Assembly: GCA_017394835.1 (NCBI GenBank) | Contig: JAFPXD010000007.1 | Location: forward strand, 62,001 to 126,000 | Length of the DNA: 64,000 nucleotides | Reading direction: 5' to 3' | From: Clostridia bacterium | GTDB lineage: Bacteria > Bacillota > Clostridia > Christensenellales > CAG-138 | In this document: piece after piece, positions 8,979 through 15,923 of the stretch | Layout: each line of letters begins with the position of its first letter | How positions within the stretch are numbered: position 1 is the stretch's first letter | Made by a program: the position numbers and the translations under genes | The notes under the pieces: generated by a model | What the model was told of the DNA's origin: nothing | Seen by the model: the letters and a program-made list of their open reading frames with translations, nothing else | Database searches by the model: none

Positions 8979-8979
8979 A

Positions 8980-9171
8980 TTATTTGTTCTTGTTGTCAGT
9001 TTCGTAACGAAACCTCTTGTAGAAGTAGTCACGATTGACCTTGCCGTGGACGGTCATGTATCCGGCCTTATCCAGCTCCTCGTTGAGGGTCTGAATGATC
9101 TTGTATGCGCCGGACTTGCTGATGCAGAGTTCTTCTGCAACATCTTTTGCGGTCAAGACTAATGTACTCAT
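8980..9171 (-). CDS. excisionase-like small DNA-binding protein, remnant element 1
   Basis: 63 residues with a helix-turn-helix of the MerR/Xis kind (AKDVAEELCISKSGAYKIIQ) and a tail NRDYFYKRF. It is clearly related to the Xis-like proteins at 43613-43804 and 62296-62496 (shared pattern K/R-x-NEEL-KG-IT-G-V/I). In the two intact elements this gene sits directly before the integrase; here the integrase is gone. The frame is intact and has a CCTCC-complement ribosome site, but with no integrase beside it it is an orphan. Confidence 0.7.
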   Translation of the reverse strand: MSTLVLTAKDVAEELCISKSGAYKIIQTLNEELDKAGYMTVHGKVNRDYFYKRFRYETDNKNK

Positions 9172-9233
9172 AAAATACCTCCTTTCCTTTGATAAGGCTG
9201 CGTCACGGTCAAACCGGAACGCGCCGCGTGATG

Positions 9234-9443
9234 AGGGACGCCTTCGAGGCGTGGCTGGAGGAAGCGGAGAAGTACCGCTCCGGAGCGATAACGGCAGCGG
9301 AGTATGATGAATGGAGGTATCGATTTCCGGAATTCTGCGAAGGTTTCCGCGATGCGCCCATGAGCAGGCTCAAGGGCGATGATGAAAACAGGATACAAAT
9401 GAAGCTTCGTGAACAATATCGAAACACCCCCAAGGAAGAATAA
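9234..9443 (+). pseudogene. C-terminal remnant of an element XRE regulator
   Basis: The segment AWLEEAEKYRSGAI...AAEYDEWRYRFPE matches the tails of the regulators at 45041-45532 (MSRDEYDEWRYRYP) and 62748-63278 (MSREEYDRWRYNYP). The N-terminal helix-turn-helix part is missing. It lies immediately beside the excisionase-like gene, so the DNA between them has been deleted. Confidence 0.75.
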
Positions 9444-9447
9444 TAAA

Positions 9448-9481
9448 AAACCGGCCGATCTTGTAATGGATCGGTCGGTTT
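9448..9481 (+). terminator. terminator after the XRE remnant
   Basis: Arms AAACCGGCCGATC (9448-9460) and GATCGGTCGGTTT (9469-9481) form a 13-bp stem with one mismatch and an 8-base loop. It is in the same place as the terminators after the two intact XRE regulators. Confidence 0.75.
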
Positions 9482-9502
9482 AAGTATGGACGGTTATTCA
9501 AT

Positions 9503-9524
9503 GTTGCCAATCGGTTGCCAATCG
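9503..9524 (+). repeat. 11-bp tandem direct repeat, candidate integrase arm site
   Basis: GTTGCCAATCG occurs twice without a gap (9503-9513, 9514-9524), about 60 bases inside the right end of remnant element 1. The 11-bp period matches the GTTATCA pairs at both ends of element 3. Tandem repeats near the core are the usual binding sites of the N-terminal domain of tyrosine integrases. Confidence 0.6.
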
Positions 9525-9581
9525 GCGATCATGTTCTCGAAAAGTCCTTGATTTTATTGGGCTTTTTTCTTTATTGCAACA

Positions 9582-9593
9582 TTCCCACTCGAG
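9582..9593 (+). repeat. att core: junction of remnant element 1 and element 2
   Basis: ATTCCCACTCGA is identical to 45747-45758 and matches 10 of 12 bases at 63518-63529, where it is the end of guaA. On the minus strand it reads CTC GAG TGG GAA, like the Leu/Ile-Glu-Trp-Glu tail of GMP synthase. It marks the left end of element 2. Confidence 0.8.
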
Positions 9594-10240
9594 CCAACCT
9601 TAACAAATTTGCTAAGGGTTTTTATCACCCGGTGCACATGATGCACATTTTGCATATTTTGTACGCATTGAACCGCCCCATGACCCTCGCCATCGATATG
9701 CAATCGCATTTTTCGGGGGCCGCCGCGGGCTTTTCGGCAGGATCCCTCCCGCCGACACCTGCATTATAGCACGACCTGCAGGGAAACGCAACACCAAATA
9801 CAATAAAAATTACATTTTAATTTCTTATCAGGCAAACCGTGAGAGTTCATATAAGGGGTAAAACAAAGCGATCATGGAAAAGGTTCACTTTGAAAAGCAG
9901 CCATTTTCATCCCGACTTTATATTGAAATATCACGCGGATCTCTAAGAAGCAAATCTATAAGACGCACATATGCCAGTGCTGCGCTATTTGGCTTGGAGC
10001 TTATTACCCTAAAAACATGCAAATATGCGCGAAGTGACACTTGATTTTTATGCAAATATACGAAATAGCACAGGAGTTCTATCCATACCGCTGTATTGTA
10101 CTGTGGCATGGCACTCTGTTTCGGCACGGCTTGTTTAGTAATGCGCTGTAACAGCACAAAAAATGCCACAAATTATAATAAGGCATCGATAGCATTTTTC
10201 TAATGCTTACTGACCACCAAGTGGAGCACCGAATAAATAC
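9594..10240. other. left end of element 2, no confident gene
   Basis: About 650 bases without a gene I can support. It contains four imperfect 9-mers of TGCACATGA type at 9634-9669, and two short plus-strand frames of protein-like composition: 56 codons from 9873, and 33 codons at 10050-10151 beginning MQIYEIAQEFYPYR. These could be remnants of an older cargo gene. No ribosome site at good spacing was found for either. Confidence 0.5.
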
Positions 10241-10262
10241 AGAATATTTTCAGAATATTTTC
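10241..10262 (+). repeat. 11-bp tandem direct repeat upstream of the cargo promoter
   Basis: AGAATATTTTC occurs twice in direct succession, 20 bases upstream of the -35 box of the cargo promoter. It could be an activator or repressor site, or a distal integrase arm site, since the period is again 11 bp. Confidence 0.55.
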
Positions 10263-10282
10263 AAAATAGTAGAGAGATCGTG

Positions 10283-10317
10283 TTGACAGATTATGCATAT
10301 TATGCTAAAATATGCTA
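10283..10317 (+). promoter_or_regulatory. strong promoter of the GHKL operon
   Basis: TTGACA (10283-10288), a 17-base spacer, TAAAAT (10306-10311). The spacer and -10 region carry repeated TATGC motifs, including AATATGCTA at 10309-10317, a 9-mer also found at the promoters of both element XRE regulators. Confidence 0.8.
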
Positions 10318-10334
10318 GAAAGGAAGTGAGATAA

Positions 10335-10577
10335 ATGGCAAATAAAGATTACGCCAGCGAAACCAAGCATGATAAATTCGTGCGAATTGTTGAGGCCAGA
10401 ACCAATAAAGCGGCAGAAATGATCAGGCTGATTGGCAACTGCGCGAGTCGTTCTTCTTATGAGTATTCTGAAAGAGAAGTTAAACTGATTTTCGATTATT
10501 TGGAAAAGGAAATCAAAAATGCACGCAACAAGTTCAATGGTTCCGATTCCGAAGAAGGCAAATTTACTCTTCACTGA
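10335..10577 (+). CDS. small protein at the head of the GHKL operon
   Basis: 80 residues, charged and mostly helical, starting MANKDYASETKHDKFVRIVE, with AAGGAAGTGAG before the ATG. It has no transmembrane segment, cysteine pair or HTH that I can see. It ends 13 bases before the GHKL ATPase gene, so the two are co-transcribed and it may be an accessory or regulatory subunit. Family not recognised. Confidence 0.7.
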   Translation: MANKDYASETKHDKFVRIVEARTNKAAEMIRLIGNCASRSSYEYSEREVKLIFDYLEKEIKNARNKFNGSDSEEGKFTLH

Positions 10578-10590
10578 AAGGAGTTAGCGA

Positions 10591-12573
10591 ATGGTTAATT
10601 CAGGACAGTGGGACTTCCCTGACTTTGGCGGAGGTCAAACCCACGGAATAGATGGCGACAGCGCGGTTTCGACGTTTAAGGGAACGGCGCTTCCTTCGCT
10701 TGCCAAGGAAGTGCTGCAGAACTCTTTAGACGCCAGAAAGGATAAGAGCAAACCGGCCGTCGTTAAGTTTTCCGTATTCGAGATACCGTCGTCTGATTTG
10801 CCGGGCAAAGACGATCTATATCAAGCTCTTCTGTCTTCGAAATCTCGAAATTTTGACGAGCGAAGCGGTAATGAGAAGATCCGTGTTTTCTTTGAAAAGG
10901 CGCTTTCGACGCTTACAGCCGAAAAGATCTCCATCATGCAAATCAGCGATTTTAACACTACTGGACTAACGAATCCTGACGCCGACATTTTGGATGATGC
11001 TGAATCGAAGCACTCCAGATGGCTAAAGCTTGTACACGGAATGGGCTCGACCGATAAGGGAGGAGTATCCGGCGGATCTCATGGGCAGGGGAAGAGCGCT
11101 GCTCTTGCAAACTCTGCAATACGCACACTTTTCTATTCGACAATCGACCAAGAAGGAAAAAGAGCATTCCAGGGAGTTGCGTACGTTGGCACGCACAAGA
11201 AACCGGGAGGCAATACGTTGTCTCAAAGCGTCGGATACTATGGAAACGCAGACGGAAACAACTCTCCGTTAATGGAGTGTTTATCATTAAATCCTTCGTA
11301 TAAGCGTAATGAAGCAGGAACGGATATTTATGTTGCAGGGTTTGAAAATACCGAACACTGGATCGACATAATTCTGTTATCGGTTCTTAACGATTATCTT
11401 GTCGCGCTTTGGAAAGATGAACTAGTAGTTTATATTGGAGATGATATTGAAATCTCAAAAAAGACCCTTCCTGATATTTTCGACAGATACCGCTCTGCAT
11501 ACGAAGCAATTGAAGGAAACCCCAAAGATTACTATGCAGATAAATGCCTCGACGCCATTAAGAACCCTGAATATCATTCCGAAGCAAAAGAGGTCGATTT
11601 CTACGGCGTTCATGGCGTAATCGAAGTATTTCTAAAAACCGGCATTGGTTATCCTAAACGTGTTTCAATGGTGAGACAGATTGGGATGAAGGTTCTTGAT
11701 AAGCCTAATCAGACAAGCGCAATGCAGTATGTTGGCGTAATGTACATCCAGGGCGACGAGCTGAATGCTTTTCTAGCAGGGCTTGAGAATGTCCAACATA
11801 CGAACTGGGAGGTCGATCGCAATTCAGAGGACTCAAAACTTGCAAAGAGACGACTCAATGCCTTATATAAGTATCTTAACGATATTATCAGAGAGTTACT
11901 TGAGAGGACTACGTCCGGTCATATGGATGTAGACGGACTTGAGGAATACTTCGGCATTGACGTGGAGGATGAAAGGGAAGAGGGCAAGGCTGCGGCTGTA
12001 GAAACCAACAACATTGCAAACATAACTGCAAGAGAGATAAAACTTAAGCCTGCGACTGAACAATACAGCGCACCGAGCGATGCCGGGTCTCTGCAAAGCT
12101 TTGGAGCAGACGAGAATGAGGAAGAGGAAGAGGAAGAAGGACCGTCGGTTCCTCCGACCCCAAAACCTGATCCGCCTTTTCCAGGGCCGATACCTCCCGC
12201 TCCGCCTGAGCCAGAGCCGGCTCCGCCTGAGCCCCAACCTGGTTCTGAAGAAAAAGAACCTCGAAATTTATCGCCAATTGTGTTAACAAAGAAGGCGCTG
12301 TTAGGCGGGAGACGCGGCTCTGGAGAGTACACGCTGATCCTTGAAAGCAAGGAGGAAAGGCGCATCAAAATCGATATCAGTCTTTCCGGCGAAGAAACAG
12401 ATGAAAAACCGTGTGTAATGCTTGCATCATATAGGGAAACGGGAGAAGAGATAGGGAGGAAAGACAACTGTTTATATCCCGTTTGTCTGCATGCAAACAA
12501 AACCACAAAGATCTCATTCACACTTTCTGAAAACATTCCATGCGCTTTGGGGGTAACGGTTCATGCGTATTAA
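10591..12573 (+). CDS. GHKL (HATPase) protein with proline-rich hinge, defence-type
   Basis: A 660-residue ATPase of the MutL/Hsp90/MORC-like fold. The N box is LAKEVLQNSLDARKD (about residues 38-52, Glu/Asn/Asp preserved); the next motif, MQISDFNTTGL, is an unusual form of the DxGxG box; the lid loop is GGSHGQGKSAALA near residue 160. After about residue 508 comes an acidic stretch, then a Pro/Glu-rich hinge to about 560, then a beta-rich C-terminal domain. GHKL proteins of this kind are known in restriction-modification-linked conflict systems. It overlaps the next gene by 11 bases. The exact family name is not known to me. Confidence 0.8.
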   Translation: MVNSGQWDFPDFGGGQTHGIDGDSAVSTFKGTALPSLAKEVLQNSLDARKDKSKPAVVKFSVFEIPSSDLPGKDDLYQALLSSKSRNFDERSGNEKIRVFFEKALSTLTAEKISIMQISDFNTTGLTNPDADILDDAESKHSRWLKLVHGMGSTDKGGVSGGSHGQGKSAALANSAIRTLFYSTIDQEGKRAFQGVAYVGTHKKPGGNTLSQSVGYYGNADGNNSPLMECLSLNPSYKRNEAGTDIYVAGFENTEHWIDIILLSVLNDYLVALWKDELVVYIGDDIEISKKTLPDIFDRYRSAYEAIEGNPKDYYADKCLDAIKNPEYHSEAKEVDFYGVHGVIEVFLKTGIGYPKRVSMVRQIGMKVLDKPNQTSAMQYVGVMYIQGDELNAFLAGLENVQHTNWEVDRNSEDSKLAKRRLNALYKYLNDIIRELLERTTSGHMDVDGLEEYFGIDVEDEREEGKAAAVETNNIANITAREIKLKPATEQYSAPSDAGSLQSFGADENEEEEEEEGPSVPPTPKPDPPFPGPIPPAPPEPEPAPPEPQPGSEEKEPRNLSPIVLTKKALLGGRRGSGEYTLILESKEERRIKIDISLSGEETDEKPCVMLASYRETGEEIGRKDNCLYPVCLHANKTTKISFTLSENIPCALGVTVHAY

Positions 12574-13429
12574 AAACAAGCTATTCCCATATCCGACGGT
12601 GCAGATGGATAACGGCGTTTATAAGAACGCAATATTTGAAACTGCGGTTCGGTATCAGGTGGAACATAATAAGTTCAAATTGTTTTGTAGCGCACACATT
12701 AATGTACCCGAGATCCAAGCCTTGATAGACGCCAAAAAGGCTGCTTATGTTTTCCACTTCGAATGCGCAAGGACGTATTATAGAGAGAAAGTAGCGTTTC
12801 GAAGCGAGGAACACTGCGAAACGATAGATGGAGAGGCTTTAGATCGCAAATTGGAAATATGCCCAATGATCGTTGCGACCGAGGACATTGATTCCTTTTC
12901 TTGCGACGATTTAAGCGATATGTTTTCCGGCGAGGAAATATCGTTCGCTAAAGGGGATATTATTGCCATTGGAAGGCAACAAGAGCTGACGATCGTCAAA
13001 GAACAGGATAATTTGAAGAAACTGTCGTCAATCTTTTATGTTGACTCTTATCCGGAGGATGTTGAGTATAAGCATATTTCAATACAACCTGACGACAGGC
13101 AGATAGGAATATTGATTCCAAAGAACGACGCTGCGCGGTTTAGACAGTGTAAAGACGACCCGCGAAGAAAGCATACTCTTTTCTCTGCATTCTTTTTCCC
13201 TGCGCTGATTGCGGTAGTGGACTTAATGAAATCGCAGGATGGAGAACAGTACTCAGATTCCTTGTGGTATGTGCTCCTTTCTCTTAAGGGAAAAGAAAAA
13301 GGCATTGGCGACGTCGAACAATGGCAAGATCGGACGTCGTTCGAAATTGCTCAGATATTGTTTGATTATCCAGTAACAAGCTATCTAAAAGAGCTTGCGA
13401 CGATTTCCGAAGGAGAGGATTCAATATGA
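12563..13429 (+). CDS. uncharacterised protein of the GHKL operon
   Basis: A 288-residue soluble protein (MRIKNKLFPYPTVQMDNGVY...). No nuclease, ATPase or HTH motif is visible; the N-terminal half looks beta-rich, with a possible barrel, and the C-terminal half helical (HTLFSAFFFPALIAVVDLM). It starts inside the last codons of the GHKL gene and its stop overlaps the next start (ATGA), so the three proteins are probably made in fixed ratio and may form a complex. Confidence 0.75.
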   Translation: MRIKNKLFPYPTVQMDNGVYKNAIFETAVRYQVEHNKFKLFCSAHINVPEIQALIDAKKAAYVFHFECARTYYREKVAFRSEEHCETIDGEALDRKLEICPMIVATEDIDSFSCDDLSDMFSGEEISFAKGDIIAIGRQQELTIVKEQDNLKKLSSIFYVDSYPEDVEYKHISIQPDDRQIGILIPKNDAARFRQCKDDPRRKHTLFSAFFFPALIAVVDLMKSQDGEQYSDSLWYVLLSLKGKEKGIGDVEQWQDRTSFEIAQILFDYPVTSYLKELATISEGEDSI

Positions 13430-14175
13430 AACTCCATTTATTAAACGACGGCGCTTTGCGCAAACTGAAGCATAGTGTATATTCGAATATCAGCAAGTAC
13501 CAATCTGACGATTCTTCTTGGATTGAGTCGTATTTGGCGGAAAGAAACAACACTTTTATCTCAAAGATAGACGATGCAGACGTTGAGTTAGTATTGCCTC
13601 GAAATGAGGACCGGAAAGAGTTTGACGGCGTTAACGCTAAATTATTCCACTCTGCTTTTCCCGGCATTTCAGCTGCGATGGCTACCGACGAGCGCTTGTG
13701 GGCTACGCTTTGCCATGGGAAGTTCTATACTTATATGCATACGAGATGGCCGGTCTCTGTGACGCAACGAACTCAGTCTTTTGATGGTATTGTAAATCAG
13801 AGGTATTTCTTCTACAGAGGAGACCCAAGAAAAAGCATCGAGCGAAACGGCCTTTCAAGACTATGGTTGAGCGCGGAAATGACATATGATCCTGATAGAG
13901 ACGATCCTTATGAGCTTACAAAAGTACTGCTGCAGAACACTAATTTTGTTTTCCACTTGTTCGGGCGAAAGTTCAGCAGTAACAAGCAAATACTTCAGGG
14001 GACCCTTGAAGCAGTGCTCGCCCTTGAAAAAGAATATGGTAAGCCTGTAAGCAAAACGCCGATTACGGAATACGGACGCAGATTGAACCTAATTGGTGGA
14101 GCCTCATTACTCGATCTATGGAATAAAGAAGAAGCCGAGAAAAACGCATACGATTTTATGAGACCATTCATGTGA
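13426..14175 (+). CDS. DUF6339-like protein of the GHKL operon
   Basis: 249 residues. The middle contains AMATDERLWATLCHGKFYTYMHTRWP, which resembles the DUF6339 family as I remember it, a group often seen in defence loci; this naming is from memory. Further features are a conserved-looking RYFFYRGDPR segment and a helical C-terminus. The ATGA overlap couples it to the preceding gene. Function unknown. Confidence 0.65.
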   Translation: MKLHLLNDGALRKLKHSVYSNISKYQSDDSSWIESYLAERNNTFISKIDDADVELVLPRNEDRKEFDGVNAKLFHSAFPGISAAMATDERLWATLCHGKFYTYMHTRWPVSVTQRTQSFDGIVNQRYFFYRGDPRKSIERNGLSRLWLSAEMTYDPDRDDPYELTKVLLQNTNFVFHLFGRKFSSNKQILQGTLEAVLALEKEYGKPVSKTPITEYGRRLNLIGGASLLDLWNKEEAEKNAYDFMRPFM

Positions 14176-14189
14176 GCAACCAAAAGACA

Positions 14190-14258
14190 GACGTCAAAAT
14201 CTTGACGTCAATCTTTTTTTGTGCTATTATCTTATTGACGTCAAGATATTGACGTCAA
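14190..14258 (+). promoter_or_regulatory. methyltransferase promoter flanked by four palindromic sites
   Basis: GACGTCAA (14190-14197) and TTGACGTCAA at 14202-14211, 14235-14244 and 14249-14258. Within each pair the centres are 14 bp apart. A promoter lies between: TTGACG (14202-14207), 17-base spacer, TATTAT (14225-14230), so site 2 covers the -35 and sites 3-4 cover the start region. The two pairs are also inverted copies of each other (21 of 22 bases). GACGTC is a known type of restriction target, so the sites may be targets of the methyltransferase itself. Confidence 0.8.
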
Positions 14259-14279
14259 ATAATCGATAATGGTGATAAA

Positions 14280-15470
14280 ATGCCGGTTGTAGATTTGTTC
14301 TGTGGATGCGGAGGCTTGTCAACAGGATTTGAACAAGCCGGGTTTGATATTGTCGCGGCGTTTGACGGATGGGATTCAGCGATTACATGCTACAATGCTA
14401 ATTTTGAACATGAAGCCATCAAGCTCGATTTAAGTGATGTAGACGGAGCAGTAGCAGCTATTACTCGATTCAATCCCATGGTCATAATTGGAGGTCCTCC
14501 TTGCCAGGAATTTTCTAATGCCGGAAAAAGGGAAGAAGGCGATCGCGCCGATTTAACCTATAAATATGCTGAAATAATAACCCGTATTCTTCCTGCTTAT
14601 TTTGTAATGGAAAACGTTCCTCGTGCAAAGCAAAGCAATGCATATGCACGGGCGCGCGAATTATATGTAAACCACAATTATGGGCTTACTGAGGTGGTTT
14701 TAGATGCAAGCAGATTAGGGGTTCCGCAAAAAAGGAGTCGTTTTTTCTGCGTTGGCGCACTAAATGCTCCGGATAATTTTCTGTTAGAGTCAATTCTCTC
14801 GCTATACGATGAAGAAGAGACTTCTGTGCGTGAATACTTTGATGATAATGATATCCCGCTGGATATCGACGATTATTATCGGCACCCGACTACTTACAGC
14901 AGACGGGCTATCTTTTCTGTTGATTCGGCGTCGCCCACAATTAGGGGAGTAAACCGGCCTAAACCGGGTACTTATCATCGTCACGAGAACGATTCTGTTG
15001 GAGAAGATGAACTTGGAAACATACGAGCATTAACTCTACGCGAAAGGGCTTCCATTCAAACATTTCCTGAAAACTATGTTTTTGAGAATTTGGGTATCAC
15101 AAATGGTGATTTGGAGCAGATGGTCGGCAACGCCGTTCCTGTTCGACTTGCACAGTTTGTTGCAGAAAGGTTAATAAACTATATGGAGCAAAGAGAGAAC
15201 AATCAACAGCTTATTGACGAACAGCATACTTTTTCATGGTGGTTAAGAAATGTAAAACAGTATGAATCAGATAGAAGTATCGGCGATGTCTTTTCGAGGA
15301 TACGTCGAGCTCAAAGAATACTGCCTAGCGAAGATATTAATAGGTATTATCTTGCAGATCTAGAAGATAACGAAGAGTTTTTAGAATTAAATGTTTCAAT
15401 ACGATCGCAGATTAGAAAGGCAATTAGGCTCAAGATTGCTTTCGATACATGGGCAGAGAATCATGACTGA
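14280..15470 (+). CDS. C5 cytosine DNA methyltransferase
   Basis: A 396-residue DNA (cytosine-5) methyltransferase using S-adenosylmethionine. Motif I is VVDLFCGCGGLSTGFEQAGF; motif IV is GGPPCQEFSNAGKR with the catalytic cysteine; motif VI is MENVPR; motif VIII QKRSRFF; motif IX LRERASIQTFPENY; motif X QMVGNAVPVRLA. The target-recognition part lies between VIII and IX. About 100 residues after motif X form an extra helical tail. Its own promoter separates it from the GHKL genes. It overlaps the Vsr gene, so it is the modification part of an R-M-like system whose restriction side must be sought among the neighbours. Confidence 0.95.
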   Translation: MPVVDLFCGCGGLSTGFEQAGFDIVAAFDGWDSAITCYNANFEHEAIKLDLSDVDGAVAAITRFNPMVIIGGPPCQEFSNAGKREEGDRADLTYKYAEIITRILPAYFVMENVPRAKQSNAYARARELYVNHNYGLTEVVLDASRLGVPQKRSRFFCVGALNAPDNFLLESILSLYDEEETSVREYFDDNDIPLDIDDYYRHPTTYSRRAIFSVDSASPTIRGVNRPKPGTYHRHENDSVGEDELGNIRALTLRERASIQTFPENYVFENLGITNGDLEQMVGNAVPVRLAQFVAERLINYMEQRENNQQLIDEQHTFSWWLRNVKQYESDRSIGDVFSRIRRAQRILPSEDINRYYLADLEDNEEFLELNVSIRSQIRKAIRLKIAFDTWAENHD

Positions 15471-15876
15471 CGTTTTCAGCAAGGAAGAGCGATCGCAAAT
15501 TATGCGTTCGGTCAAAAGCCGGAACACGAAAAGCACCGAATTGGCGATGATCAAGCTCTTTAAAGAGAATAGTATCACGGGGTGGAGACGAACATACCCA
15601 GTTAAAGGGCATCCGGATTTCGTTTTTCTTGATAAGCGAATTGCCATCTTTGTAGACGGATGTTTCTGGCATGGGCATGACTGTAGGAATACTCGCCCTG
15701 CAGATCACGCGGAGTACTGGATGAAAAAACGAGAGAGGAATATACAACGAGACAAAGAGATAACGGAGCGGTTCCAAAGTCGTGGGTGGACGGTTATCCG
15801 CATATGGGAATGTGAGCTTAAAAAGAAAAACATAGACAATACAGCTGCACGAATAGTCGCTGCACTTAAGCTGTAA
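15463..15876 (+). CDS. vsr: Vsr-type T:G mismatch endonuclease
   Basis: Nicks DNA at T:G mismatches that arise by deamination of 5-methylcytosine and so protects the methylated sites from mutation. 137 residues from the ATG at 15463, which overlaps the methyltransferase stop by 8 bases. Typical blocks: MRSVKSRNTKSTEL, GHPDFVFLDKRIAIFVDG, CFWHGHDC and WTVIRIWECEL (catalytic Asp and zinc-site Cys/His). The longer upstream frame lies inside the methyltransferase and has no ribosome site. Confidence 0.94.
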   Translation: MTDVFSKEERSQIMRSVKSRNTKSTELAMIKLFKENSITGWRRTYPVKGHPDFVFLDKRIAIFVDGCFWHGHDCRNTRPADHAEYWMKKRERNIQRDKEITERFQSRGWTVIRIWECELKKKNIDNTAARIVAALKL

Positions 15877-15887
15877 GAATAATAGCT

Positions 15888-15922
15888 AGAGCATAGCCAA
15901 AACAGGCCATGCTCTCGTTTTT
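15888..15922. terminator. shared terminator between convergent defence operons
   Basis: Arms AGAGCATAGCC and GGCCATGCTCT (one mismatch), 6-base loop, then CGTTTTTCTT on the plus strand. It stops the vsr transcript and, in reverse, the 17-kb minus-strand operon. Confidence 0.75.
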
Positions 15923-15923
15923 C

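Noticed and set aside
10050..10151. 33-codon plus-strand ORF beginning MQIYEIAQEF
   Set aside because: Protein-like, but very short and without a ribosome site; kept only as a note on a possible remnant.
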